This document shows positions 35,259 to 44,666 of a DNA stretch of 64,000 nucleotides, piece by piece; position 1 is the first letter of the stretch; each line of letters opens with the position of its first letter. The notes beneath the pieces are model-generated. The model saw only the letters and a list, made by a program, of their open reading frames with translations. It did no database searches and was not told the origin of the DNA. The DNA is from Pseudomonas reinekei. Its GTDB lineage: Bacteria > Pseudomonadota > Gammaproteobacteria > Pseudomonadales > Pseudomonadaceae. The translations under genes and the position numbers were made by a program. The DNA is taken from the NCBI RefSeq assembly GCF_001945365.1, contig NZ_MSTQ01000027.1:1-64000 (forward strand). The letters are read 5' to 3'.

Positions 35259-36128
35259 ATGAAAATTCTAATCAGCGGCCAACAGGGCCAGATCTCGCTA
35301 GAGTTACAGCGTAGGCTGGGCGCTCTCGGCAAGCTGATCGTGCCAGGCCGCGATCAGCTTGATCTGACCAAACCCGATCAAATTCGCCAAACGGTGCAAA
35401 ATCTTCGCCCCGATCTGATCATCAACGCGGCGGCGTATACGTCGGTGGATCTGGCTGAGAACGAACCGGAAACAGCCTTTGCCATTAACGCGGTCGCCCC
35501 CGGTATCTTTGCCGAATCCGCGCTGGCGCTCGGTATCCCGCTGATTCACTACTCCACCGATTACGTTTTCGACGGTACGAAAATCGGCCCCTATGATGAA
35601 GACGACACGCCCAACCCTCTCGGGGTCTATGGCAAAAGCAAACTGGCGGGCGAACGAGCCATCACTGAAGTGCAAGGTCAACACCTGATTCTGCGCACCA
35701 GTTGGGTCTACTCGACCCATGGCCGCAACTTTTTGCTGACGATGCAACGCCTGCTGCAAGAGAAGGCAGAATTATCTGTTGTCGCGGATCAGATCGGTGC
35801 GCCAACCTGGGCAGGAACAGTCGCCAACAGCACCCTCGCGTTGATTGAGCGCTGGCACTCGGGCGAAACCGCTCCCTGGGGTACCTATCATCTGACAGCT
35901 CAGGGTAAAACGTCCTGGTTTGGCTTCGCCGAGTCAATCCGTGAAGCGTTACGGCAGCAGGGAAAGCCGTGCGCGAATCTGCGGCCTATTCGCTCCAGCG
36001 ACTATCCAACCCCAGCCACCCGCCCAATCAACTCATGCCTGGATTGCAGTCGCCTGCAACGAGACTGGGGTGTCAGCCAGCCTGACTGGCAAACCGCGCT
36101 TCGAGAGTGTCTCACCGAACAAAGCTGA
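35259..36128 (+). CDS. rmlD: dTDP-4-dehydrorhamnose reductase
   Basis: A 289-residue SDR-type reductase with N-terminal ILISGQQGQ (variant nucleotide motif), STDYVFDG and the catalytic YGKSKLAGE. It performs the last step to dTDP-L-rhamnose. It follows rmlA by 41 bp. The epimerase rmlC, which must act just before this enzyme, is absent here and must be encoded elsewhere. The order B-A-D differs from the common B-D-A-C. Confidence 0.95.
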   Translation: MKILISGQQGQISLELQRRLGALGKLIVPGRDQLDLTKPDQIRQTVQNLRPDLIINAAAYTSVDLAENEPETAFAINAVAPGIFAESALALGIPLIHYSTDYVFDGTKIGPYDEDDTPNPLGVYGKSKLAGERAITEVQGQHLILRTSWVYSTHGRNFLLTMQRLLQEKAELSVVADQIGAPTWAGTVANSTLALIERWHSGETAPWGTYHLTAQGKTSWFGFAESIREALRQQGKPCANLRPIRSSDYPTPATRPINSCLDCSRLQRDWGVSQPDWQTALRECLTEQS

Positions 36129-36339
36129 CGATTACCCCCAATCCCCTCTATAAGCGGCCCGCCCGCAATGGCGGCAAAATCGTTTACCAACGCCCTCACC
36201 TGGCGCACAAAAAGCACGTATTCAGTAGCCATCATCCCCGATACGACAGCTTTCAACGCTTTGCGACGCGCAATATCAAAATGGCACGCCCACTGCACTG
36301 CCCTCCCCGAGCTTTCCAAACCGTTCAGGGAGCAAACGC

Positions 36340-37704
36340 ATGAACACACAACTCAAACCCACGCTGGGCACGTTGCACTTGTGGGGCATTGCGGTCGGGC
36401 TGGTGATTTCCGGGGAGTATTTCGGCTGGAGTTATGGCTGGGGCGTGGCCGGTACGCTGGGCTTTCTGGTGACCTCGTTCATGGTCGCCACCATGTACAC
36501 CTGTTTCATCTTCAGCTTTACCGAACTGACCACCGCCATTCCCCACGCGGGCGGGCCGTTTGCCTACAGTCGCCGCGCCTTTGGCGAGAAAGGCGGATTG
36601 ATCGCCGGGCTGGCGACGCTGATCGAATTCGTCTTCGCCCCGCCGGCCATCGCATTGGCCATTGGCGCCTACCTCAATGTGCAGTTCCCCGCCCTCGATC
36701 CAAAGCACGCGGCGGTCGGTGCCTACATCGTATTCATGGGGCTGAACATTCTTGGCGTGAAGCTGGCGGCAACCTTTGAGCTGGTGGTCTGCGTACTGGC
36801 CGTGGCGGAGTTACTGGTGTTCATGGGCGTGGTGGCGCCAGCCTTCAGCTTCAGTAACTTTGCCCTCAACGGCTGGGCCGGGTCCGATGTGTTCGGCGCA
36901 CCGGCAATCGCCGGGATGTTTGCGGCGATCCCGTTTGCGATCTGGTTTTTCCTCGCCATCGAAGGCGCGGCCATGGCCGCCGAAGAAGCCAAGGACCCGA
37001 AACGCACCATTCCAAAGGCCTACATCAGCGGCATCCTGACCCTGGTGTTGCTGGCCATGGGCGTGATGTTCTTTGCCGGCGGCGTCGGCGACTGGCGCAC
37101 CCTGTCGAACATCAACGACCCATTGCCACAGGCGATGAAAACCGTGGTCGGTGAAAGCTCCGGCTGGCTGCACATGCTGGTGTGGATCGGCCTGTTCGGA
37201 CTGGTGGCGAGCTTCCACGGAATCATCCTCGGCTACTCGCGACAATTCTTCGCCCTCGCCCGCGCGGGCTACCTGCCAGCATCGCTGGCCAAGCTGTCAC
37301 GCTTCCAGACACCACACCGGGCGATCATTGCCGGCGGCGTGATCGGCATCGCGGCGATCTACAGCGATGGCTTGATCAACCTGGGTGGCATGACGTTGAC
37401 AGCGGCGATGATCACCATGGCCGTGTTTGGGGCGATCGTGATGTACATCATGAGCATGCTCAGCCTGTTCAAACTGCGTAAAACCGAACCGAACCTGGAG
37501 CGCACATTCAGCGCGCCGTGCTACCCACTGGTGCCGTTTATCGCGTTGGCGCTGGCGGTGGTGTGCCTGGTGGCCATGGCCTGGTTCAACACACTGATCG
37601 GGCTGATCTTCCTCGCTTTCATGGCGGTGGGTTTCGTGTACTTCATGCTCACCGCACAGCTACGTGCCGATGCGCCGGCGGATGCGATGTTGACCGGGCT
37701 CTAA
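36340..37704 (+). CDS. Ethanolamine permease-type APC transporter
   Basis: A 454-residue inner-membrane transporter with about 12 helices, of the amino acid-polyamine-organocation superfamily. The N-terminal GLVISGEYFGWSYGW and HAGGPFAYSRRAFGE match the ethanolamine permease subgroup. An amino acid substrate cannot be excluded. No ethanolamine ammonia-lyase genes are adjacent. A GGGAG-type site precedes the ATG. The 211-bp gap after rmlD probably holds its promoter. Confidence 0.85.
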   Translation: MNTQLKPTLGTLHLWGIAVGLVISGEYFGWSYGWGVAGTLGFLVTSFMVATMYTCFIFSFTELTTAIPHAGGPFAYSRRAFGEKGGLIAGLATLIEFVFAPPAIALAIGAYLNVQFPALDPKHAAVGAYIVFMGLNILGVKLAATFELVVCVLAVAELLVFMGVVAPAFSFSNFALNGWAGSDVFGAPAIAGMFAAIPFAIWFFLAIEGAAMAAEEAKDPKRTIPKAYISGILTLVLLAMGVMFFAGGVGDWRTLSNINDPLPQAMKTVVGESSGWLHMLVWIGLFGLVASFHGIILGYSRQFFALARAGYLPASLAKLSRFQTPHRAIIAGGVIGIAAIYSDGLINLGGMTLTAAMITMAVFGAIVMYIMSMLSLFKLRKTEPNLERTFSAPCYPLVPFIALALAVVCLVAMAWFNTLIGLIFLAFMAVGFVYFMLTAQLRADAPADAMLTGL

Positions 37705-37837
37705 CTCTGCAAGGATTTACGGTGTTGGCGGCAGATCGGGCATAGAATGGAACCACTGCGAAAAATATTCGCTCAAAAGTGGTACGCAGGATCGATTGGC
37801 AAAATCCGTCAATCGACCTGCCCTTAAGGAGAGCCCT

Positions 37838-38005
37838 ATGCCTTGGTATGCCTGGTTAATTCTGGTGATAGCCATTGGCTCTATCGTTGGCGGTTTGATG
37901 ATGCTGCGCGACACCGCCAACAAGGTTGAGCTTACCGATGAACAACGTCGACGGGTGGCTGAGCGCAATGCGCAAGCCGACGCCAAGGATGCGCAGGACC
38001 GCTAA
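37838..38005 (+). CDS. Small DUF2897-like membrane protein
   Basis: A 55-residue protein with one N-terminal helix (PWYAWLILVIAIGSIVGGLM) and a charged tail rich in Asp, Arg and Ala. AAGGAGAG lies directly upstream of the ATG. The length and layout fit DUF2897 proteins of pseudomonads, function unknown. Confidence 0.8.
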   Translation: MPWYAWLILVIAIGSIVGGLMMLRDTANKVELTDEQRRRVAERNAQADAKDAQDR

Positions 38006-38013
38006 CAAGCAAC

Positions 38014-38043
38014 TGTGGCGAGGGAGCAAGCTCCCTCGCCACA
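38014..38043. repeat. REP-class palindrome, possible terminator
   Basis: A perfect 14-bp inverted repeat TGTGGCGAGGGAGC with a 2-nt loop lies between two convergent genes. It shares its sequence with the REP pair at 28967-29100 and could also end transcription, though only AAAA/TT runs flank it. Confidence 0.85.
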
Positions 38044-38052
38044 AAAGCGTTT

Positions 38053-38904
38053 CTATTTCTCCCAATCCGCCTTGGCAATGTGCAAGCCATGTAGTCCTTT
38101 ATAGGCCGCGCGTTCCGGCTGGCTCCAGCCTTCGAGCAACACATCTTCCAAACGATAAATCTCCACCCCAAGCGGGCGACACACGCTTAGCGGATCCTGC
38201 GCATCCGGTCCCCACATCGCCAGCGACAAGTCTCCGCCCGGACAGGTCGAGAGCGCGCACAGCAGATCGATCTCGGCAAAAAACTCCAGATAGTCACCCT
38301 TCTGTGCCGGACAGGCTTTCATGAAGTACATGTCGTCGTGGTTCAGGCCCGTGCACTGGAAAATGTTCAGCACGTCATGCACATCGAATTCGGTCAGGCC
38401 GTGGGGCAACACAGCCCGGGTCAGGTTGGAGTGACAGTGGTGATGGAAATCTTCGCCAGTGAGCATTTTATTGACATAGGGGTCGCAGCGAGTGCCGAGC
38501 AAATCGTGCAGGCGACCGCCGTGTTCATCGATGCCATAGCCGGCCAGGCTGTCATCGGTGATGGTTACCAGCGGTCGCAGAAACGGCAGGTTCGACCACA
38601 GTCGATCGTGAGTGCTGACATGGGCGCCTTGCAGCTGCCGGGTACGTGACGCCCACAACCGTTCGCGGGGATCATCGGCATTCCAGACGTTGAAATCACC
38701 GACTTGCGGACCAACAGGCGTCGTCACCCTGAACACATGCCCGGCGGAAACCTTCCAGGCGCGACCGGTGCGGATCGGCACTTCGAACGACTCGATCAGC
38801 GTGCGCGCATCCTTCGCATCGCGCACCCGCTCATAGAACGCTTTGTCCACCTGCAGGGCCGAACCTTTGCTGACTTGATAGGCCGCCGGATAGTCTTTGT
38901 ACAT
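38053..38904 (-). CDS. DUF1989, urea carboxylase-associated family protein
   Basis: A 283-residue protein. Conserved segments include GPQVGDFNVWNADDPRERLW, DLLGTRCDPYVNKML and HCHSNLTRAV, with several His and Cys residues suited to metal binding. DUF1989 proteins are often coded next to urea carboxylase or permeases but have no proven activity in most hosts. No urea carboxylase gene is near. It is convergent with the DUF2897-like gene. Confidence 0.85.
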   Translation of the reverse strand: MYKDYPAAYQVSKGSALQVDKAFYERVRDAKDARTLIESFEVPIRTGRAWKVSAGHVFRVTTPVGPQVGDFNVWNADDPRERLWASRTRQLQGAHVSTHDRLWSNLPFLRPLVTITDDSLAGYGIDEHGGRLHDLLGTRCDPYVNKMLTGEDFHHHCHSNLTRAVLPHGLTEFDVHDVLNIFQCTGLNHDDMYFMKACPAQKGDYLEFFAEIDLLCALSTCPGGDLSLAMWGPDAQDPLSVCRPLGVEIYRLEDVLLEGWSQPERAAYKGLHGLHIAKADWEK

Positions 38905-38998
38905 CCAAGTACCCCCTCGATCAGTGAAGTGAAGAGAACCCCGAGTTGGCTCAGCAGATTCTCGACGTCACACGCACCCACTTGAACCGGTCCGACAG

Positions 38999-40273
38999 CT
39001 AACCGTTCCAGCGTTTGAACAGGACGCTGGCATTCACCCCGCCAAAACCAAAGCCGTTGGACAATGCGTACTCGATGTTCATCGGTCGGGCTTTACCGTG
39101 GACAATGTCCACGCCTTCGGCGGCAGGGTCGGGATTATCGAAATTCAGGGTCGCCGGTACGATCTGATCCCTAATGGCCAACAGGGTGAAGATCGCTTCG
39201 ATACCGCCCGCAGCACCGAGCAAATGCCCGGTTGCCGATTTGGTCGATGTCACCGCAATCTTGTTATCCGCCCCGAACAACGACTTGATCGCCGCCAACT
39301 CGCCCAGATCCCCCACCGGCGTCGAGGTGGCATGGGCATTCAGATGCTGGACCTGCTCCGGCGAAACACCGGCCTGAGCCAACGCCAGCGACATTGCGCG
39401 ACGTGCACCGCTGCCGTCCTCCGGGCCTGCGGTCAGGTGATACGCATCTGCGGTGGTGCCGTAACCCACCAGCTCCGCCAGCGGTTGGGCGCCTCGGGCC
39501 AGGGCGTGCTCCAGTGACTCGATGACCAGCAAGCCCGATCCCTCCCCCATGACGAAGCCATCGCGCCCACTGTCGAACGGCCGCGAGGCACGCTCCGGGG
39601 TGTCGTTGTAACCACTGGACAACGCACGCGCCGCTGCAAACCCGGCAAGGCTGACCCGGTCGATCGCCGCTTCTGTGCCACCACACACCGCGATGTCCGC
39701 TTCACCGGAACGAATCAATCGCGCCGCATCGCCGATGGCCTGCACCCCGGCGGCACAAGCAGTCACCGGCGCACCCAACGGCCCCTTGAAACCGTGCTGA
39801 ATCGACACATGCCCGGCTGCCAGGTTGACCAGAAACGATGGAATAGTGAACGGCGACAAACGCCGCGGACCACGACTGTCGGTGGTGCGCACGGCCTCGG
39901 CAATCGCACCGAAACCACCCACCCCGGAGCCGATGATGGTCGCGGTACGCTCCTGGGCGACGGCAGTCTGCGCTTGCCACCCGGCCTGTTCCAACGCCTG
40001 ACGCGCCGCCTCCATGGCGAACAAAATGAAGCGATCCATCTTTTTCTGTTCTTTAGGCGGCGTTGCCCGGTCCGGGTCGAACCCCGCCTCGGCATCGTCC
40101 GCCACAGTCGGCACCGCACCACCGACCTTGGCCGGCAAATCGGCGACCACCGCATCCGGCAGGTTGCGCAATCCGGAACGCCCGGCCAACAGGCGTGCCC
40201 AGACCGCTTCGACCCCGCTACCCAGCGGAGACACCAGGCCCATCCCCGTTACAACCACTCGACGATCACTCAT
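38999..40273 (-). CDS. 3-oxoacyl-ACP synthase, FabF type
   Basis: A 424-residue condensing enzyme. The catalytic cysteine is in TACAAG, and the two histidines are in NAHATSTPVGD and KSATGHLLGAAG, the Cys-His-His triad of KAS I/II. GFGGVNASVLF closes the protein. It condenses malonyl-ACP with an acyl-ACP. The primary fabF of pseudomonads lies in the fab cluster, so this is an extra copy. The SDR gene lies 31 bp upstream on the same strand, suggesting a two-gene operon for a special acyl chain. Confidence 0.92.
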   Translation of the reverse strand: MSDRRVVVTGMGLVSPLGSGVEAVWARLLAGRSGLRNLPDAVVADLPAKVGGAVPTVADDAEAGFDPDRATPPKEQKKMDRFILFAMEAARQALEQAGWQAQTAVAQERTATIIGSGVGGFGAIAEAVRTTDSRGPRRLSPFTIPSFLVNLAAGHVSIQHGFKGPLGAPVTACAAGVQAIGDAARLIRSGEADIAVCGGTEAAIDRVSLAGFAAARALSSGYNDTPERASRPFDSGRDGFVMGEGSGLLVIESLEHALARGAQPLAELVGYGTTADAYHLTAGPEDGSGARRAMSLALAQAGVSPEQVQHLNAHATSTPVGDLGELAAIKSLFGADNKIAVTSTKSATGHLLGAAGGIEAIFTLLAIRDQIVPATLNFDNPDPAAEGVDIVHGKARPMNIEYALSNGFGFGGVNASVLFKRWNG

Positions 40274-40304
40274 ACCGCAACTACCTCATGCCGATTGATG
40301 GCGC

Positions 40305-41099
40305 TCATTTGTAACGCGCAGCGGCCTGGCTTTTGGAAAGGTTCGGTGCCATGACCAGACGTGCCGCGACGAACGCATCCCAGTCGGCAGCATTTGGCAG
40401 CGACGGGATGGTCACCAGCTCGCCTTGATCCAGGCCCGCCAACGACGCGTCGACCATTTCATCCGCTTCCATGACCATCTCCGCCGGAATCTGCGAAGCG
40501 TCGACACCGGAGCGCTCCCAGATTTCGGTGCGCGTCACGCCCGGCAACACGGCCTGAACCTTGACCCCGGTGCCATCGAGCTCGGCGTTCAAGGATTGAG
40601 TCAGGCTCAACACATAAGCCTTGCTGGCGCTGTAAGTGGCATTGAAACGCTCGGGGAACAACGCCACCACCGACGCAATGTTAATGATCGTGCCGCGGCC
40701 GGCCTTGGCAAAACTGGCTGCCGCCGCCGAAGCCAAACGGGTGACCGCCGTGACGTTCAGCTGAATCATTCGCTCCAGCAGGTCGGTATCGGCATTGGCC
40801 AACAAGCCATCCGCCGCGACACCCGCATTGTTCAGCAGCAGGCTGATGCTGGAATCGCTGCGCAGACGCTGCTCGAGCTTGAGCACGTCGTCCTTCTGCG
40901 TCAGGTCCGCTCTCAGCACTTCGACCTGAACACCGTACTCATCCCGCAACTTGCTCGCCGCTTCATCCAGCCGCTGCTGATCGCGAGCGACCAGCAACAG
41001 ATCAAAACCACGCGCCGCCAAACGCTGCGCATACACCGCGCCGATACCGGAAGAAGCCCCCGTGACGAGGGCCGTGCCTTGGGACTGAGTAGAAGTCAT
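40305..41099 (-). CDS. Short-chain dehydrogenase/reductase
   Basis: A 264-residue classical SDR. Cofactor motif TGASSGIG is at about residues 13-20, NNAG near 91 and the active-site YSASK near 156. The ARDQQR region after the second strand suggests NADP preference. It is the first gene of the pair with the FabF-type synthase, and could reduce a 3-oxoacyl intermediate made by it. The C-terminus resembles uncharacterised reductases more than FabG. Confidence 0.88.
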   Translation of the reverse strand: MTSTQSQGTALVTGASSGIGAVYAQRLAARGFDLLLVARDQQRLDEAASKLRDEYGVQVEVLRADLTQKDDVLKLEQRLRSDSSISLLLNNAGVAADGLLANADTDLLERMIQLNVTAVTRLASAAAASFAKAGRGTIINIASVVALFPERFNATYSASKAYVLSLTQSLNAELDGTGVKVQAVLPGVTRTEIWERSGVDASQIPAEMVMEADEMVDASLAGLDQGELVTIPSLPNAADWDAFVAARLVMAPNLSKSQAAARYK

Positions 41100-41175
41100 G
41101 ACTATGCTCCAGGGAAATGCTTGAAGGGAAAGCCAAGCGCCTGGGTCTCAGGACGCTTCGACGGAAATCGCATTA

Positions 41176-41218
41176 ATTATAGGCATAATTTAATTGGCAT
41201 ATGATAGCCATAATTTAA
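41176..41218 (-). promoter_or_regulatory. Promoter with direct-repeat operator upstream of the SDR-fabF pair
   Basis: On the minus strand the 12-mer TTAAATTATGGC (41207-41218) recurs as TTAAATTATGCC (41182-41193), 25 bp apart, next to a consensus -10 TATAAT (41176-41181). The segment between holds TGGC/GCCA arms in inverted orientation. This very AT-rich block in a GC-rich genome looks like a repressor or activator site. Confidence 0.5.
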
Positions 41219-41264
41219 ATAGAGCCGACAAAAGGCAAAACCTCACAGCTATGGCCAAAAAGCA

Positions 41265-41290
41265 AAAGGGCCGATCAATGACCGGCCCCT
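41265..41290 (-). terminator. Terminator of comEA
   Basis: GGGCCG and CGGCCC arms with an 8-nt loop are followed, on the minus strand, by TTTTGCTTTTT. It lies about 20 bp past the comEA stop. Confidence 0.7.
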
Positions 41291-41307
41291 GGCGCTGAAT
41301 TACAAGC

Positions 41308-41643
41308 TTAGTTCACCTCTAGCTTCTCGCGATTTTTATCCAGAATGGCTTTGCCAATTCCCTTCACCTCAAGCAGCTCGTCAATAGACGCAAAAGGTCC
41401 ATTGGTTTCACGATACGCAACAATCGCCTTGGCCTTGGCTTCTCCCACACCGGCCAACTCGCGTTGCAAGGTTGGCGCATCGGCAGAGTTGAGATCGAGC
41501 TTGGCGGATTGTGCCGTTGCGGAAACCTCTTGCGCCAACGGCGCATCACTTGCTGGCGGTGTGACGGCCGGCGCAGCAATGACGGCAACAGAAGCGCCGG
41601 TAAGGAGGGCAAAAACCAGAGAAGTGAAATAGCCGGTACGCAT
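41308..41643 (-). CDS. comEA: ComEA-family helix-hairpin-helix protein
   Basis: A 111-residue exported protein. A signal peptide (residues 1-23) is followed by a short linker and two helix-hairpin-helix motifs: LQRELAGVGEAKAKAIVAYR and IDELLEVKGIGKAILDK. It probably binds DNA in the periplasm during uptake, by analogy with ComEA. In other pseudomonads it lies directly beside wbpM. Here about 10 kb separates them. Confidence 0.9.
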   Translation of the reverse strand: MRTGYFTSLVFALLTGASVAVIAAPAVTPPASDAPLAQEVSATAQSAKLDLNSADAPTLQRELAGVGEAKAKAIVAYRETNGPFASIDELLEVKGIGKAILDKNREKLEVN

Positions 41644-42112
41644 AAATGAAGCTCCATGACATCGTTTGAGAAAGCAGCTTTTCCGAAGCTGCCTCCCAAA
41701 CTTAGGCGATGTATGGAGGGTGTCAAAAATGTGTCAGTTACAGGATGTGAAACAAACTCTAGAATCAAGCGGAACAACAGTAACCGATCCATGAAACCAC
41801 ATTCAAACTCCGCAGTTGGTTCCCGATGCGGCGCTCCGATCCCGCTGACGATCCTTGTCTTTTTAGCATTGGTCAAAGTCCAGTGGTGAATTTGGTCTCT
41901 GGCCATCAGGCACTGCTCGGGGGCCAGAGGCTTATCCTGCTCGGTCTTATGCGCCGCGGCGCCGACCATGGCCAGTTGGTTGAGGAGATCGGTGTGTAAC
42001 GTGATTGCTCGGGCAATTGCATCACTTACCGCCAGCCCTGAACCGGCCGCGCACTGATTGGGCCGAGTAATATCAGTGCTAGCGCTTCTGCTACCTTCCC
42101 CATCGTCGGGCA
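41644..42112. other. Gene-poor stretch after comEA promoter, possible remnant
   Basis: About 470 bp without a supportable gene. A minus-strand open frame over about 41880-42100 contains protein-like text (GSGLAVSDAIARAITLHTDL) but has no valid start and runs into the comEA promoter region. It may be a small degraded reading frame. Confidence 0.4.
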
Positions 42113-42534
42113 CGGCACGTCCCTGAAGAAAACGTGGCCGCCCCACCTCAGCGTTAGATTCGCCTTCGCGGCCCAGCCCGGCGGCGCCTTCATCGAGATC
42201 GCGTAATAATGCGTGGCGCCTCAAGTCGCATCTGGAGCCTTACCGTCGATCACCTGGTTAGCCACGACCCGACTAAATGCCAGTTCACTGAACAGGGTCC
42301 GCTTCAATCAGATCAGAAAAAATCGGTATTTCGGTTCTGTATTGTTCCAGAAGGTGAACTGATAGGGCTTCTGACACACACCTGCATAGCCTTCGCCCCA
42401 CCACGACTTGGATTTACCGTCATCCACCCGATTGCGGATTGTCCAGGCGACTGTAATCTGGCCAAGGAGGCCTTCGCCACATGCTCTCCCCCAAACGGTT
42501 CTGGCAAACACGTCGCCATCTCGTTAACGGACAT
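42113..42534 (-). pseudogene. Broken SleB-type cell-wall hydrolase
   Basis: The minus strand encodes a recognisable cell-wall hydrolase (SleB/Hydrolase_2 family) in pieces. The ATG at 42534 gives MSVNEM, then a one-base shift is needed to enter the frame at 42511, which reads QITVAWTIRNRVDDGKSKSW and GEGYAGVCQKPYQF. That frame then hits TGA at 42308, continues with ANQVIDGKAPDAT, meets TGA at 42221, and ends GATHYYAISMKAPPGW...GHVFFRDVP. Such hydrolases act on peptidoglycan and many are phage or tailocin lysins. Two nonsense codons and a frameshift make it inactive. Confidence 0.82.
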
Positions 42535-42549
42535 CACTTTTCTTCGGGC

Positions 42550-42575
42550 AAAAAAAATCCCGCCCGATGGCGGGA
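42550..42575 (-). terminator. Orphan minus-strand terminator
   Basis: A 7-bp perfect stem TCCCGCC/GGCGGGA with a 4-nt loop is followed on the minus strand by eight T residues. No intact minus-strand gene lies immediately to its right. It may be the old terminator of wbpM or another lost gene. Confidence 0.85.
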
Positions 42576-42647
42576 AATATTCGTTGTGCTGGTAAGATGT
42601 TCGGCGCTCAAACATGGCGTGTTACTTAAACGGATTATTTCCCAACA

Positions 42648-44666
42648 ATGACTGCTATCTGAAGCACCGCTGCTGACTACTGACAAACGACTCAGCCACC
42701 CGAAGTACCGCCCCGACATTGATGGGTTGCGTGCTATAGCAGTCCTGTCTGTCGTGGCGTTCCACGCATTCCCTTCACTAATACGAGGTGGTTTTGTTGG
42801 AGTCGATGTTTTTTTCGTAATCTCCGAGTTCCTGATCTCAAGTATCATTTTTAAAAGCCTTGAAAGAAACAGCTTCAACTTCTACGAGTTCTACAGTCGA
42901 CGTGTCAGCAGGATATTCCCTGCGCTACTTTTAGTACTTGCGACAACTTGGGCAACCGGATGGTTCATACTCCTTGCTGACGAATACATGCAACTTGGGA
43001 AACATATAGCCGGTGGCTCTGCGTTTATATCGAACTTTGTTCTACGTGCCGAGGCTGGTTACTTTGACAATAGCGCCGACACGAAACCGCTACTGCATTT
43101 GTGGTCACTTGGCATTGAAGAGCAATTTTATTTAGTGTGGCCACTGATGCTTTGGGCTGCCTTTAAACTAAGGATTAACGTCTTAGCATTAATATTTATT
43201 GTCGGCGGCGCTTCATTTGCTTTGAACGTGATGGGAGTCGTGAAAAATCCGATTGCGACGTTCTATTCACCGCAAACTAGGTTCTGGGAGCTTCTTATAG
43301 GATCACTTTTAGCATATATGTCAATGTACAAGAGCGAAACAATCCGCATACGGCGGGGCATCGGCGGGCCGGTCATTCGGAATGTTCAATCGGCATCCGG
43401 CCTCGCATGCCTCGTCATTGCATTTTTCCTCACCACGAAAAACAACCAGTTCCCAGGGTGGTGGGCGCTACTACCTTCAGTGGGGGCAGCTCTTATCATA
43501 GCTGCTGGGCCTTATGCATGGTCAACAGAGCGGTGTTATCCAGCAGGGTACTAGTTTGGATCGGGCTAATCAGCTTTCCCCTGTATCTGTGGCACTGGCC
43601 GCTCTTATCTTTTATCCATATTATAGAAGGCGGCGAAGCTTCAACAATCACGTTGGTTGTTACAATAATCGTCGCGACAGCCCTAGCGTGGCTAACCTAA
43701 GCCCTATTAGAAAGGCCACTGCGGCAATTTCGCCACAGCAATATTAAGGTAATCGCACTAACGGTATTGATGCTGACTTGCTGGATAGCCGGGTATACGA
43801 CATATAAAACCGATGGCTTGGAGTTTCGTTTAAAAGACCGAGTGGAGTTCGCTGAGTATTTTGAAAACGCTCCTCCGACACGAAAATATTTTGAAAAACT
43901 AGATTTAACCAAGAATTTTCGTGGAGAGTGCAACTTTTACAATGTGTCTGAATATCTGAATGGTAGATCCACGAATGTACCCGCCTCCGAAATTGACAGT
44001 AGTTGTTATACAAAACATCTACCGAACAGCAAAACACTATTTATCTGGGGTGACTCACATGCTCAACAATTATATTCTGGCCTACGAAAAGAATTACCTA
44101 AAACATGGGAGATCCTCCAGGTGGTTAGCTCAGGCTGCCCAGCTTCTCTAGACGCTACACAGCCTTCTACTACAGATTATTGTGCCCAATCAAATTGGTT
44201 CGCTTTAAAGCAGATAAAAAATCTCCAACCTGATGTTGTTATCATCGGACAGAACGAAAAACACGACGAAATCAAGCTGCGTCATATATTCATGGCCTTG
44301 AGAAACGCAGGGGTTGAACGAGTTATATTCACCGGCCCAACACCGCACTGGACCGTGGATTTACCTAAAACAACAATGAAATCACTTTGGGTTAGTACAC
44401 CGAAATTTACGCGCCAAGGTCTAGACATTTCTGTCATTGAGCGCAATGCCAAACTTATGAATAAAATAGCCAACTCAGGCGCGATATACGCGGACATCAT
44501 TAACGTATTTTGCAAAAGCGAAGGATGTATGACGTATCTCGGAGACGACATTAAAACAGGTATTACCAGCTGGGATTATGGTCATCTAACCCCAATTGCG
44601 TCTGAGTATCTAGCCAAAAAATTACTCGTAGAACTTGTTACAGGAGAGCCTGCGACTACAAATTAA
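42648..44666 (+). pseudogene. Broken membrane O-acyltransferase with SGNH domain (OafA/OafB-like)
   Basis: An acyltransferase-3 membrane domain (YRPDIDGLRAIAVLSVVAFH, LLHLWSLGIEEQFYLVWPL) is followed by a periplasmic SGNH domain (FIWGDSHAQ near the middle, DYGHLTPIASEYL at the end). It would O-acetylate a polysaccharide. Lesions: the natural ATG at 42648 is one base out of frame with the body, a T is missing near 43522 (WFNR expected), and a TAA occurs at 43698 before LLERPLRQF. The otherwise conserved VISGFLI reads VISEFLI. The region is AT-richer than its surroundings, suggesting acquisition followed by decay. Confidence 0.88.

Noticed and set aside
41364..42224. Long minus-strand open frame covering comEA and upstream DNA
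   Set aside because: It is out of frame with comEA, ignores the comEA signal peptide, and crosses the pseudogene. Only a short middle part looks protein-like.
42648..44666. Phase-variable acyltransferase rather than a pseudogene
   Set aside because: There is no homopolymer or short tandem repeat at the frameshift near 43522, and an in-frame TAA occurs further on.
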